64,000 nt of DNA from the NCBI RefSeq assembly GCF_010509075.1, contig NZ_CP048433.1:1178001-1242000 (forward strand). Direction: 5' to 3'. Of this stretch, positions 42,243 through 50,621 are shown piece by piece (within the stretch, counting starts at the first letter, position 1; the number at the start of each line of letters is the position of its first letter). This stretch comes from Collinsella aerofaciens ATCC 25986 (GTDB taxonomy: Bacteria > Actinomycetota > Coriobacteriia > Coriobacteriales > Coriobacteriaceae). The notes beneath the pieces are model-generated. The model was not told where the DNA came from. It worked only from the letters and a program-made list of their open reading frames with translations, and did not search any database. The position numbers and the translations under genes were made by a program.

Positions 42243-42272
42243 ACTTTATCAGCTCTACGTAAGTGCTGTCAA
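42243..42272 (-). promoter_or_regulatory. promoter of rpmG-tRNA-Trp-secE-nusG
   Basis: On the minus strand a perfect TTGACA (42267-42272) is followed after 18 bp by TAAAGT (42243-42248). The 18 nt GAGGTTTTCGTTGACAGC containing the -35 box are identical to those of the tRNA-tuf promoter at 44098-44103. Confidence 0.75.
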
Positions 42273-42417
42273 CGAAAACCTCGAATCAATTGGTTCTCGG
42301 TGAACCCATTCATATTTGGAACACATCAATGGAGCCAACGAGATCTAATCGACGGTGCACCCAGGACCATTATCGATCCTCTCGACACCAGCAACGGCTC
42401 AATATCCATTGCAGAAA

Positions 42418-42449
42418 AGAACCCGGCACCCATATAAGTGCCGGGTTCT
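42418..42449 (-). terminator. intrinsic terminator after tuf
   Basis: AGAACCCGGCAC (42418-42429) pairs with GTGCCGGGTTCT (42439-42450). It lies about 30 bp past the tuf stop. The 145 bp between it and the rpmG promoter hold nothing recognised. Confidence 0.8.
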
Positions 42450-42476
42450 CTAAGTCAGCTATATCAAAGAGCTAAT

Positions 42477-43667
42477 TTACTCAATGATCGTGGAGACGAT
42501 GCCCGAACCGACGGTGTGGCCGCCCTCGCGGATAGCGAAGCGCAGGCCCTCCTCCATGGCGATCGGGTGGATGAGGTCGCCCTCGATGGTGATGTGGTCA
42601 CCAGGCATAGCCATCTCGGTGCCCTCGGGGAGCTTGACCGTACCGGTAACGTCGGTGGTACGGAAGTAGAACTGAGGACGATAACCATCGAAGAACGGGG
42701 TGTGACGGCCGCCCTCCTCCTTGGTCAGAACGTAGATCTCGCCGGTGAACTTGGTGTGCGGGGTAACCGAACCGGGCTTGCAGAGAACCTGGCCGCGCTC
42801 GATGTCCTCGCGCTTGATGCCGCGGAGCAGCAGACCGACGTTGTCGCCAGCCTCGCAGAAGTCCATGGACTTACGGAACATCTCGATACCGGTAACGACG
42901 GTGTTCTGGGTATCCTTGATGCCGACGATCTCGACGGGCTCGTTGAGCTTGAGCTCACCGCGCTCGACACGGCCGGTAGCAACGGTACCACGGCCGGAGA
43001 TGGTCATAACGTCCTCAACGGCCATCAGGAACGGGAGGTCGTTGTTACGAGCAGGCGTCGGGATGTACTCGTCGACAGCCTTCATGAGCTCGCGGATGGC
43101 GTCCATCCACTTGGCGTCGCCCTCGAGAGCGCCCAGAGCGGAACCACGGATGACGGGGATGTCGTCGCCGGGGAAATCGTACTCGGAGAGGAGCTCACGG
43201 GTCTCCATCTCGACGAGGTCGATGAGCTCGTCATCGTCGACCATGTCGCACTTGTTCAGGAAGACGACGATGTAGGGAACGCCGACCTGACGGGCGAGCA
43301 GGATGTGCTCGCGGGTCTGAGCCATGGGGCCGTCGGTAGCGGCGATGACCAGGATAGCGCCGTCCATCTGAGCAGCACCGGAGATCATGTTCTTGACGTA
43401 GTCAGCGTGGCCCGGGCAGTCAACGTGAGCGTAGTGACGGGCAGCGGTCTCGTACTCGACGTGGGAGACGGAGATCGTAATGCCGCGCTCGCGCTCCTCG
43501 GGAGCCTTGTCGATGTTCTCGAACGCAGTGAAGTCAGCCTTGCAGCCCTCGGTCTCGGAGAGAACCTTGGTGATGGCAGCGGTCAGCGTGGTCTTGCCGT
43601 GGTCGACGTGACCAATGGTGCCGATGTTAACATGCGGCTTAGTGCGCTCAAACTTCTCTTTGGCCAT
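42477..43667 (-). CDS. tuf: elongation factor Tu
   Basis: The 396-residue GTPase delivers aminoacyl-tRNA to the ribosome. The P-loop GHVDHGKT is at residues 19-26, with [13 protein letters not shown] (G3) and the G4 region read as [11 protein letters not shown]. Domains II and III are complete. ATG at 43667 follows GGAGG by 5 nt; the upstream extension is rejected. It lies downstream of three tRNA genes, a conserved tRNA-tuf arrangement. Confidence 0.98.
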   Translation of the reverse strand: MAKEKFERTKPHVNIGTIGHVDHGKTTLTAAITKVLSETEGCKADFTAFENIDKAPEERERGITISVSHVEYETAARHYAHVDCPGHADYVKNMISGAAQMDGAILVIAATDGPMAQTREHILLARQVGVPYIVVFLNKCDMVDDDELIDLVEMETRELLSEYDFPGDDIPVIRGSALGALEGDAKWMDAIRELMKAVDEYIPTPARNNDLPFLMAVEDVMTISGRGTVATGRVERGELKLNEPVEIVGIKDTQNTVVTGIEMFRKSMDFCEAGDNVGLLLRGIKREDIERGQVLCKPGSVTPHTKFTGEIYVLTKEEGGRHTPFFDGYRPQFYFRTTDVTGTVKLPEGTEMAMPGDHITIEGDLIHPIAMEEGLRFAIREGGHTVGSGIVSTIIE

Positions 43668-43721
43668 AAAGCCCTCCTCTAAACAGGTCGTCCCCGGACG
43701 GGACTTTGCCTTTATACCATA

Positions 43722-43752
43722 GTGGCCTCTCAACATACTATTGAGAAGCCAC
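43722..43752 (-). other. hairpin between tRNA-Met and tuf
   Basis: GTGGCCTCTCAA (43722-43733) pairs with TTGAGAAGCCAC (43741-43752) with one mismatch. It separates the tRNA part from tuf and is a likely processing or attenuation point. Confidence 0.5.
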
Positions 43753-43764
43753 CGTGTTACCTAT

Positions 43765-43841
43765 GGTAGCGGTGACTGGATTCGAACCAGTGACGCCACG
43801 GGTATGAACCGTGTGCTCTAACCAACTGAGCTACACCGCCG
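43765..43841 (-). tRNA. tRNA-Met (elongator, anticodon CAT)
   Basis: The minus strand GGCGGTGTAGCTCAG...forms a 77-nt cloverleaf with anticodon loop TTCATAC, T arm GGTTCGAATCC and encoded CCA. The 5' G pairs with U at position 72, so it is not the mismatched initiator type. Confidence 0.92.
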
Positions 43842-43844
43842 GAT

Positions 43845-43920
43845 GGAGCCTGCAACCAGACTTGAACTGGTGACCTCTTCGTTACCAACGAAGTGCTCTA
43901 CCGACTGAGCTATACAGGCA
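43845..43920 (-). tRNA. tRNA-Thr (anticodon GGT)
   Basis: A 76-nt cloverleaf on the minus strand starts GCCTGTATAGCTCAG, with anticodon loop TTGGTAA and encoded CCA. It lies 3 bp from tRNA-Met. Confidence 0.94.
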
Positions 43921-43930
43921 CTTGACGGGT

Positions 43931-44012
43931 GGGAGCTATAGGATTCGAACCTATGTAGGCATAGCCAACGGGTTTACAGCCCGTCCCCATTAACCACTCG
44001 GGCAAACTCCCA
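43931..44012 (-). tRNA. tRNA-Tyr (anticodon GTA)
   Basis: The minus strand GGGAGTTTGCCCGAG...has anticodon loop CTGTAAA and the long variable arm typical of tRNA-Tyr. The 3' end is followed by CCC, so CCA is not encoded. It is the first gene after the promoter at 44074-44103. Confidence 0.93.
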
Positions 44013-44073
44013 ATCGTTCAAGTATCCGCAGGTCCTTTGGTCTTTTGGACCGCCGCCCCCGCGAACGAAGAAG

Positions 44074-44103
44074 ATAATACGATGCCACCTTGGGGGCTGT
44101 CAA
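44074..44103 (-). promoter_or_regulatory. promoter of the tRNA(Tyr,Thr,Met)-tuf operon
   Basis: On the minus strand TTGACA (44098-44103) and TATTAT (44074-44079) are spaced by 18 bp. It shares an 18-nt upstream block with the rpmG promoter, suggesting common growth-rate control. Confidence 0.8.
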
Positions 44104-44318
44104 CGAAAACCTCTAGATACACGGTGCCGGGCGTATCTACATACCTTTGACCTGCGGTTTTGCTGAGTTTGGATATGGAGGACGGTGAATTTGCATATAG
44201 CAGTGACATTTCCCGAGGGAACACTTTGGCGTAGTGGAGTGAGCCTGCAGAATGATTACTTCGATAACGACTCATTTGCACCTATATATAGGTCGAGATC
44301 GGGCTTCCCAGACAGATT

Positions 44319-44463
44319 CGAGCGTGGATTATCTCCCGTTTGAAATCGAGCGTGGATTATCTCCCACTTTTGGCGTGCCACTGGGCCCAAAGTGGGAGAT
44401 TATCCACGCTCATTCACTAAGCGGGAGATTATCCACGCTCGTATGTCCGATAAGCCACGCTCG
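44319..44463. repeat. nested inverted repeats of a GAGCGTGGATTATCTCCC unit
   Basis: The unit CGAGCGTGGATTATCTCCC occurs at 44319 and 44347 and inverted at about 44392-44412 and 44422-44441. The inner pair forms a stem of about 23 bp around an 18-nt loop, and the outer pair closes over it. A fifth, partial unit (AGCCACGCTCGA) lies at 44452-44463. The region is AT-rich and non-coding. Confidence 0.8.
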
Positions 44464-44493
44464 ACCAGAATGACTTGGACCGGCCCGGCCTTT

Positions 44494-44710
44494 ATCTCAA
44501 TCTGTAACATCTAGAGAATATTTTCTCCCCTATCTGTTACAGATTGAGATACTACGCAGTAGCCCCGACTTCCGTCTCATTCTGTAACAGTAAGAAAGGT
44601 TTTCAGCCTCTTCGTGTTACAGATCGAGATATTACCCGCCAACCCGTCTTAACATCTCAATCTATAACAGCTTGAAGAGAAATACCGGTCTAGATGTTAC
44701 AGATTGAGAT
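44494..44710. repeat. three tandem hairpins with a shared ATCTCAATCTGTAACA stem
   Basis: Stems pair at 44494-44509/44535-44550, 44575-44590/44615-44629 and 44654-44669/44695-44710. The arm sequence is nearly constant, while the loops of about 24-25 nt are unrelated. The array starts 46 bp after the DUF262 gene stop. The repeats alternate in orientation and are palindromic, so this is not a CRISPR array. Confidence 0.8.
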
Positions 44711-44755
44711 TGAATCGTTTGGGCCGAATGTCCCCAAGATATTGGCTGGAGGTCA

Positions 44756-46606
44756 CTAGAACTCAATCTCGTCAAAGTCAAAAGCTTTCAAAGTGAGTCC
44801 AACGAGCTTGTCTGTGCGCTCCTGAATCTGCTCGCTGGTCCAGGTATCCGTGTTTACCAACTCGTCGTTCAGGTTCAACCCGTTGCGGTATCCGACGTTC
44901 GCCCCGTTCGCATCCTTGCGGTCTCGCTTGGTCACAAAGGGCATGTTGCTCAGCTTTGAGTTATATCCGGTGATAGTCAGATTTCCAAGCGTATGAACCT
45001 GCTTCTCCTGCACCTCAATCGCCCTGGAAACGTCGCCGTCCGCAACCATCTTCACCCATTCGTCGGGAATGTTCTTACCTTGGGGAAAGATGTGCTCGAT
45101 TGTCCAAACGTAGTTTCCGGAGTCATATCGATCCCAAAGTGGCTTCATCTCCTTCGTAACGCTCGGTGATGCAATAACGGTCAGGATGTAGCGCGTCATA
45201 TCGGGATTGACATCGTAAATCGGCCCTTCAAGACGTTCTTTGAAGGAAGCGTCACTGGCAGACACGTCGACGAGGCGCTTCTTGATGTATTCCGCGGCCG
45301 CAATGCCCTTGAGACCCTCGCTTTCGAGGCTCTCGCAAATACTGATGAAGAGCCTCTCCAGGTCACGCGTGGGAGGCGTATCGGTAAGGTTGCGTCGGAC
45401 AAAGAAGCAGACAAGGAGCTTAACAAGAAGCGCGAGGGTTTCATCTTTTAGCTCCAACTGGTCCTGCTTCTTGAAAAGGAACAGCAGCATCAGGTAAGAT
45501 GCGACGCCCTGCGCTCTCGAAAGCTCCAAAAGCTGATGCGAAAGCTCGGAATCCGGGCTCTCTTGATCGAGCCCAATGATCTTCGAGTAGAGTGCGGAAT
45601 TCTCGGTCAGCTCGTCCAACACCTTAAGGGCGCCGTCATCGGCTTCCATCCGCTTCTCGTAGATTTTCAGAAGGTTGGAACGCGTGGCAACGGAACCGAG
45701 GGGGAGTTGGGAACCTGATTCGCCGATAAATGGCTTATTTACCTCCCGGCGGAAGGCATCGTAGTTCTGGCGGAAGAAGCGCTCCTGCGTCTTGTAGTCA
45801 TCGCCGAGATTGCGGAGCACTTCCTGCCAGCGTTCAAAGTAATAGTCGAGCCGTCCGTCATCCACCCCGGCAACCTTGCCGAGAAGCATGTTTTTGATGA
45901 GGTCAACGGCGCTCAAGGGGACACCGCGGTTGTTAAGGGACGCGAACAGGGTATAGGCGTCCGCATGGCTATCGACGGTAATCTGGACCACGACTGCGGA
46001 GCACACCAGCTTGCAGATATCAAGCAGGGCATGAACACATTCGATCCCGCTCCCGTCTTCAACTTCCTCGCCCAATCGATCGTAAAAATAGTTGAATGCC
46101 TTAGACATCTTTCTCAGACCGAGGAACTTCGGCTTTTGCATAACGACGTCTAAACCGATATGTTCCTTCAAGATCCAGCGGTAATCCTCAAGGTTATGAT
46201 TCTGAACCTGAGGAATAACGCGCGTCCTCGACTTGTCGGATTTCAGGATAAGGCGATTGCGCAGAGGGCGGACATCGTCCAGCATCAGGTCATCGTCGAT
46301 AGAATCCTTATGCTCCATAACGCGAGCGTAGATGGCAGCAAGGAGAAGGCTGAGCGTCGTCAGGCGTTGCTGGCCATCGATGACTTCATAGTGAATGGTA
46401 TCCATCTTGGAATTCACAGTCCCGTTCACGACAATAAACGAGCCCAGGAAGTATCCGGCATCGTTTTGGGTGATATCGTCATAGAGATTCGCCCAATCGC
46501 GCTGATTCCAAGTGTATTCGCGCTGGTAACGAGGAATGTCATAGATTTTTAGCATATCGGTCGACAGAATATTGGCAACCGTTGGGTCCTCTACGCTATT
46601 AATCAT
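44756..46606 (-). CDS. DUF262/DUF1524 (GmrSD-like) putative modification-dependent nuclease
   Basis: The protein of about 616 residues has an N-terminal DUF262 domain with IPRYQREYTWNQRDWANLYD and the signature VIDGQQRLTTLSLLL near residue 75, which in GmrS-type proteins binds nucleotide. The C-terminal DUF1524 domain has an HNH-like core: WTIEHIFPQGKN near residue 500, LGNLTITGYNSKLSNMPF and K. GmrSD and relatives cut glucosylated or otherwise modified phage DNA, so a type IV restriction role is likely. Its GC content is lower than its neighbours, and it sits alone between tRNA genes beside repeat arrays, all suggesting acquisition. Confidence 0.88.
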   Translation of the reverse strand: MINSVEDPTVANILSTDMLKIYDIPRYQREYTWNQRDWANLYDDITQNDAGYFLGSFIVVNGTVNSKMDTIHYEVIDGQQRLTTLSLLLAAIYARVMEHKDSIDDDLMLDDVRPLRNRLILKSDKSRTRVIPQVQNHNLEDYRWILKEHIGLDVVMQKPKFLGLRKMSKAFNYFYDRLGEEVEDGSGIECVHALLDICKLVCSAVVVQITVDSHADAYTLFASLNNRGVPLSAVDLIKNMLLGKVAGVDDGRLDYYFERWQEVLRNLGDDYKTQERFFRQNYDAFRREVNKPFIGESGSQLPLGSVATRSNLLKIYEKRMEADDGALKVLDELTENSALYSKIIGLDQESPDSELSHQLLELSRAQGVASYLMLLFLFKKQDQLELKDETLALLVKLLVCFFVRRNLTDTPPTRDLERLFISICESLESEGLKGIAAAEYIKKRLVDVSASDASFKERLEGPIYDVNPDMTRYILTVIASPSVTKEMKPLWDRYDSGNYVWTIEHIFPQGKNIPDEWVKMVADGDVSRAIEVQEKQVHTLGNLTITGYNSKLSNMPFVTKRDRKDANGANVGYRNGLNLNDELVNTDTWTSEQIQERTDKLVGLTLKAFDFDEIEF

Positions 46607-46621
46607 CATGAGTCCTTTCAA

Positions 46622-47007
46622 TCACCTTGCTCACAAACGACGGGAAATCCTTGTCGCCCTTGACTTCTCGCGCCGAATTAAATCTAGACTATAGTAATAC
46701 CCATGGGCTACAGGAAAGAGCGCCGCGCACGGCGCGCGATCTTTCGAGAGGCAGCATCGGAGCTCTCGGCACCTTGGTCACTTTCCACCCTATCCCAGTT
46801 GGAGAAACAAAGCCCAAAACTCTAATGGAGACAGCAACTGTAAGCTTTGCTTTTCCTGCTTCGTTGCACGCATTTATGGACATTGGACATCGGTCACAAA
46901 ACACACATAAATGCAATTCCGATTTAATTGTTGCATGTTTGTTGCATGAGCTGTTGCATGAAAATGCAAAATCGGGAGCCATACGGCCCCCGACCTGCGA
47001 AAACTCA
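46622..47007. other. 386-bp gene-free stretch with three TTGTTGCATG-like repeats
   Basis: No convincing gene was found between the DUF262 start and tRNA-Thr. GTTGCATG occurs three times close together between 46930 and 46960, spaced by about 11-12 bp, on AT-rich DNA. A plus-strand open frame here lacks a ribosome binding site. Confidence 0.4.
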
Positions 47008-47082
47008 TGGAGCCAGTGACAGGAATCGAACCTGCAACCCACTGATTACAAATCAGTTGCGCTACCGTTGCGCCACACTGGC
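47008..47082 (-). tRNA. tRNA-Thr (anticodon TGT)
   Basis: The minus strand GCCAGTGTGGCGCAACGG...folds into a 75-nt cloverleaf with anticodon loop TTTGTAA and encoded CCA. It is a second threonine isoacceptor, separate from the GGT gene at 43845. Confidence 0.94.
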
Positions 47083-47181
47083 ACACTTGGCGCTTTCACG
47101 CGAAGCCAGTTAAGAATAAAGGAATTGCGGACGAGGCGCAACAGACCCTTTGACCGACCACATCTCAAAACCCTTCGTCAG

Positions 47182-47225
47182 AACGAATAGTTTTATCTGC
47201 TCGCCAGAACCAAAAACTATTCGTT
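47182..47225. repeat. hairpin with 13-bp arms AACGAATAGTTTT
   Basis: AACGAATAGTTTT at 47182-47194 is complementary to 47213-47225, with an 18-nt loop. The stem resembles the GAATAGTT core of the hairpin at 22205-22271. Confidence 0.6.
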
Positions 47226-47238
47226 TTGGCGAGGCCGG

Positions 47239-47267
47239 CCTGCAACCCACTGATTACAAACCAGTTG
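47239..47267 (-). pseudogene. duplicated fragment of tRNA-Thr(TGT): anticodon arm
   Basis: Twenty-nine bases match 47031-47059 of the tRNA gene with one substitution. They cover the anticodon arm, variable loop and start of the T stem. The substitution changes an A-T to a G-T pair in the anticodon stem, so the hairpin could still fold. It is a remnant of a duplication or of an integrase attachment site. Confidence 0.6.
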
Positions 47268-47306
47268 GTTGGTCAATCGAGAAAGCAGCCCCCATTGAAG
47301 GTCTAC

Positions 47307-47984
47307 CTACCTCCCGCGCAGGGCCTTGAGCTTGGCCAGGGCATCGGGGCTCAAGCGGCTGCCCAGGGTCATCTTGATCTGCGGAGCTTCCTCTGCCTCG
47401 TGAACGTCGTTATCGATCTGTTTGATCTCGTCCACCAGCATGCGGCTCGAGATGCGCGTAACGCCCTTGCCCATGACGACGGCCTGGATCGTGCCGTCAC
47501 TCGACACCACGGAGCACGCGCGGCCTTCCTCGCGCGCCTCGATGCAGAGCTTCTGCACCACGGTATCGGCCGATACGCCCGTCGGCGAAAACTCGATACG
47601 CACGCCACGGGCCGGCAGGTTGGGGCGCTCGCTGGAGATATTGCCCGCACCGTCAAACACGATTACGGCCTCGTAGCGGCCCTGGGCAAACGCGGCAACG
47701 TCGTTGATGAGGGCGGTGCGCGCCATATCGTGGACGTCGCTGGAATACGGATCGTCGGAATGGTCGTAGACGAGCTTTTCGTAGCGCGGCGTGCAGTGAA
47801 TCACGTTGTAGCCGTCGACCACCAGCAGCTCGGGCTTATTGGAATGCACTGTCGAGACCGGGTCGGCGATAGCCTGCGCAAACGCATTGCCGCCCACGCC
47901 ATAGGTCGCGGCCGAAACAATCGGCTTGGCCGAGCCCTCGCCAAAGCGCTTGGCCTTGGACTTGGCGCGGTTCTTCTTGGACAT
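47307..47984 (-). CDS. NYN domain RNase-like protein (YacP/Rae1 family)
   Basis: The 225-residue protein has a PIN-like NYN domain starting LLVVDGYNVIH, with VIVFDGAGN and VVSSDGTIQAVV acidic motifs. YacP/Rae1 of Bacillus is a ribosome-associated mRNA endonuclease. The N-terminus is basic. It begins 3 bp after the rlmB stop, as in the conserved cysS-rlmB-yacP order. Confidence 0.9.
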   Translation of the reverse strand: MSKKNRAKSKAKRFGEGSAKPIVSAATYGVGGNAFAQAIADPVSTVHSNKPELLVVDGYNVIHCTPRYEKLVYDHSDDPYSSDVHDMARTALINDVAAFAQGRYEAVIVFDGAGNISSERPNLPARGVRIEFSPTGVSADTVVQKLCIEAREEGRACSVVSSDGTIQAVVMGKGVTRISSRMLVDEIKQIDNDVHEAEEAPQIKMTLGSRLSPDALAKLKALRGR

Positions 47985-47987
47985 GCG

Positions 47988-48896
47988 CTACTCCTCCCCC
48001 ATGAGCTCGCCGGCGTTGCGACGCAGCCACTCAAAGCATAGCGCCGTGGTCGCCTGGGCAACATTGAGGCTCTCGGTCATGCCGCGCTGGGGAAGCTTAG
48101 TCAAAAAGTCGCATTTCTCGAGCACAAGACGCGAGATGCCGTCGCCCTCGGAACCCATGACGAGCGCAACGCGGCCCTCGAAGGGGGCGTCCCAGCAACT
48201 GCCTTCGGCGCGCTCGGAGGCGCCGCTCACCCAAAAGCCGGCGGCCTTGAGGTCATCGAGCGCACGGGCGATATTGGGAACCTGCGCGATGGGCAGGTGC
48301 ATGACGGCGCCAGCAGAAGTCTTATAGCTGCCGACGGTCACACCGGCGGCGCGCTTGTTGGCAATGATGACGCCCGCCGCGCCCACGACCTCGGCGGAGC
48401 GCACGATGGCGCCAAAGTTGCCGTCGTCGGTCACATGGTCGAGCACGACGACGAGCGCCGGACCGTCGCCCGCACGGTCGAGGATATCGGCAACATCGGC
48501 ATAGGGGAAGTTGCCAACCTCGAGCGCAATGCCCTGGTGAGCGCCATGGCTCGACAGCGCATCGAGCTGCGCGCGCGGCACATACTTAATGCGGACGCCC
48601 GCGGCGTTGAGGTCATCGACCAGACGAGACAGGGCGGCATCGCGCTCCCCGCCCTCGGCAATGAGCGCGCACTTGACGGGAAAGCCGGTACGCAGCGCCT
48701 CGGCGGCTGCACGACGACCTTCGATAAACTCACCCTTGGGAGCCTGAACGTTGTCGCGGTTGCGCTGCGGACGTGCGGCCTGGGTACGATCGCGCTGGCC
48801 CTTGGGAGCGGCAGCGCGATCGTAACGGCGAATCGGACGCGAGCCAGAAGCAGCCTGCTTGCCGCCACGAGGCGTACGCTTGCGATTGTCGGCCAT
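47988..48896 (-). CDS. rlmB: 23S rRNA 2'-O-ribose methyltransferase, TrmH/RlmB family
   Basis: The 302-residue protein has a basic, disordered N-terminal 50 residues, an L30e-like substrate domain (GEFIEGRRAAAEALRTGFPV) and a SPOUT domain with LDHVTDDGNFGAIVRSAEV, ALVMGSEGDGISRLVLEKCD and MTESLNVAQATT. It methylates a ribose in 23S rRNA using SAM. ATG at 48896 follows GGAGG by 7 nt. Confidence 0.93.
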   Translation of the reverse strand: MADNRKRTPRGGKQAASGSRPIRRYDRAAAPKGQRDRTQAARPQRNRDNVQAPKGEFIEGRRAAAEALRTGFPVKCALIAEGGERDAALSRLVDDLNAAGVRIKYVPRAQLDALSSHGAHQGIALEVGNFPYADVADILDRAGDGPALVVVLDHVTDDGNFGAIVRSAEVVGAAGVIIANKRAAGVTVGSYKTSAGAVMHLPIAQVPNIARALDDLKAAGFWVSGASERAEGSCWDAPFEGRVALVMGSEGDGISRLVLEKCDFLTKLPQRGMTESLNVAQATTALCFEWLRRNAGELMGEE

Positions 48897-48937
48897 AAAG
48901 CGACCTCCTAAATACAACTATCAAACGAAACAAATAG

Positions 48938-49042
48938 ACCGACCGCCCGAGGTGCGGCAGATTGCCTTGAAAGAGGAGGGCATAGACCTTGAGGTCATGC
49001 CCGACGATTGAAAGGCAAGGTGCCGTGGCTCGGGCGGTCGGT
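48938..49042 (+). repeat. structured hairpin repeat, family 1, copy C
   Basis: Perfect 14-bp outer arms (48938-48951 and 49029-49042). Inside are CAGATTGCCTTGAAAGAGGA, an apical stem GGGCAT(A)GACC/GGTCATGCCC with loop TTGA, then CGATTGAAAGGCAAGGTGCC. The order of the AGATT and AAGGT motifs is swapped relative to copies A and B. Confidence 0.85.
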
Positions 49043-49043
49043 A

Positions 49044-49145
49044 CGGGTTTTCCAAGTGCCCGAGATTACCGTGAAAGAGGAGCGACGCGTACTTGAGTAC
49101 GCGAGCGACGGTTTGAACGGCAAGGTCGGGCGCTTGGGAAACCCG
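49044..49145 (+). repeat. structured hairpin repeat, family 1, copy D
   Basis: The 20-bp outer arms (49044-49063 and 49126-49145) have two positions that are G-U on the plus strand. Inside are GAGATTACCGTGAAAGAGGA, an apical GCGTAC/GTACGC stem, then CGACGGTTTGAACGGCAAGG. It directly follows copy C, and together they fill the cysS-rlmB gap. Confidence 0.85.
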
Positions 49146-49151
49146 AAGGGA

Positions 49152-50618
49152 TTAGAGAGTCTTAATACGGGTGCCCGCGGCAGTATCCTCGATCGTCAGG
49201 CCCAGGTCCTTGAGCTGGTCACGGATAGCGTCAGCCAGGTCCCAGTTCTTGGCGGCACGGGCCTCGGCGCGGGCCTCGAGAATCTTGGCAGCGGCCTCGT
49301 CCACGTCGTCACCCGTGTAGGCAACCAGGCCGGCGGCAACGCCCAGCAGGCCCAGCGGCAGCTCGACCTTGGGCTCGGGGAGCTCAACGCCAAGCGTATC
49401 GAGCAGCTCGGCCAGCGTGTCGGCGGCAGCAAGCGCGGCGGCCTTGTCGGCAGCGTCGCCTGCCTGCTCCAGATACTGATTGCACTCGGTGACAAAGCCA
49501 AAGACAGCACCCATGGCACCGGCAGTGTTAAAGTCGTCGTCCATGCACTCCATAAAGGCGGCGCGGGTCTCGGCGGCCTTGGCGGCAAACGCCTCGGATG
49601 CTGCCTCATCGGCATCGGCCGTCGCATGGTTCGCGGCCCAGCGCAGGTTCTCGACCGTACCGGCGATACGCGTGAGCGAATTCTCGGCACCCTCCAGGCG
49701 CTCCCAGGAGAAGTCGAGCGGCGAGCGATAGCTCGTCTGCAGCATCAGCAGGCGCAGGGCGGCAGCGGAGTGCTGCTCGAGAACCTCGGCCAGCGTAAAG
49801 AAGTTTCCGAGCGACTTGGACATCTTCTCGCCGTCAACCAGCAGCATGCCCGTGTGCATCCAGGTGTTGGAGAAGCCCTGGTGCCAGGCGCAGGTGGCCT
49901 GAGCGCACTCGTTCTCGTGATGCGGGAAGGCAAGGTCGGAGCCGCCGCCGTGGATGTCAATCGGAGTGCCCAGGTAGCGGTGCACCATGGCGGCACACTC
50001 GGTGTGCCAACCGGGACGGCCCTCGCCCCAGGGGCTCGGCCAGCTGGGCTCGCCCGGCTTGGCGGCCTTCCACAGGGCAAAGTCGAGCGGGTCGTTCTTG
50101 TCCTCGTTCTCCTCGATGCGCGCGCCAACCATAAGGTCGTCGATGTTGCGGCCCGAGACCTGACCATAGTTGGGATCGCTGCGCACGGCAAAGTACACAT
50201 CGCCGTTATCGGCTGCGTAAGCGTGGCCCTGCTCGATAAGCGTCTTGATCATGGCGATCATGGGGCCGATCTCCTTGGTGGCGCGGGGGCGCACATCGGG
50301 ATCGAGCACGTTGGCGGCGCGCATGACGCCGATGAACTTGTCGGAAAACTCCGTCGCGACCTCGGCAGCCGTACGGCCCTGCTCGTTGGCGCGCTTGATG
50401 ATCTTGTCATCGACATCGGTGAGGTTCTGGGCGAACGTAACCTCGTAGCCGCTCGCGATGAGCCAGCGACGAATCACGTCAAAGCTGATGAACGTGCGGG
50501 CGTTGCCGATGTGGATGTTGTCGTAGACCGTGGGGCCACACACGTACATGCGGACCTTGCCGGACTCGATGGGCTGAAACTCTTCCTTTTTATGGGTAGC
50601 GCTGTTGTAGATACGCAT
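49152..50618 (-). CDS. cysS: cysteinyl-tRNA synthetase
   Basis: The 488-residue class I synthetase has the zinc ligand in MYVCGPTVYD, a HIGH motif HIGN at residues 36-39, GWHTECAAM and FPHHENECAQ zinc ligands, and KMSKS near residue 265. The C-terminal anticodon-binding region is complete. It lies 3 bp downstream of ispF. Confidence 0.96.
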   Translation of the reverse strand: MRIYNSATHKKEEFQPIESGKVRMYVCGPTVYDNIHIGNARTFISFDVIRRWLIASGYEVTFAQNLTDVDDKIIKRANEQGRTAAEVATEFSDKFIGVMRAANVLDPDVRPRATKEIGPMIAMIKTLIEQGHAYAADNGDVYFAVRSDPNYGQVSGRNIDDLMVGARIEENEDKNDPLDFALWKAAKPGEPSWPSPWGEGRPGWHTECAAMVHRYLGTPIDIHGGGSDLAFPHHENECAQATCAWHQGFSNTWMHTGMLLVDGEKMSKSLGNFFTLAEVLEQHSAAALRLLMLQTSYRSPLDFSWERLEGAENSLTRIAGTVENLRWAANHATADADEAASEAFAAKAAETRAAFMECMDDDFNTAGAMGAVFGFVTECNQYLEQAGDAADKAAALAAADTLAELLDTLGVELPEPKVELPLGLLGVAAGLVAYTGDDVDEAAAKILEARAEARAAKNWDLADAIRDQLKDLGLTIEDTAAGTRIKTL

Positions 50619-50621
50619 TCG

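Noticed and set aside
44494-44710. CRISPR-like array of regularly spaced repeats with unique 25-nt segments
   Set aside because: The repeats alternate in orientation and pair into hairpins, there are only three pairs, and no cas gene is nearby.
46627-47019. Plus-strand 130-codon frame between the DUF262 gene and tRNA-Thr
   Set aside because: No ribosome binding site, unusual composition, and it runs into the tRNA gene.
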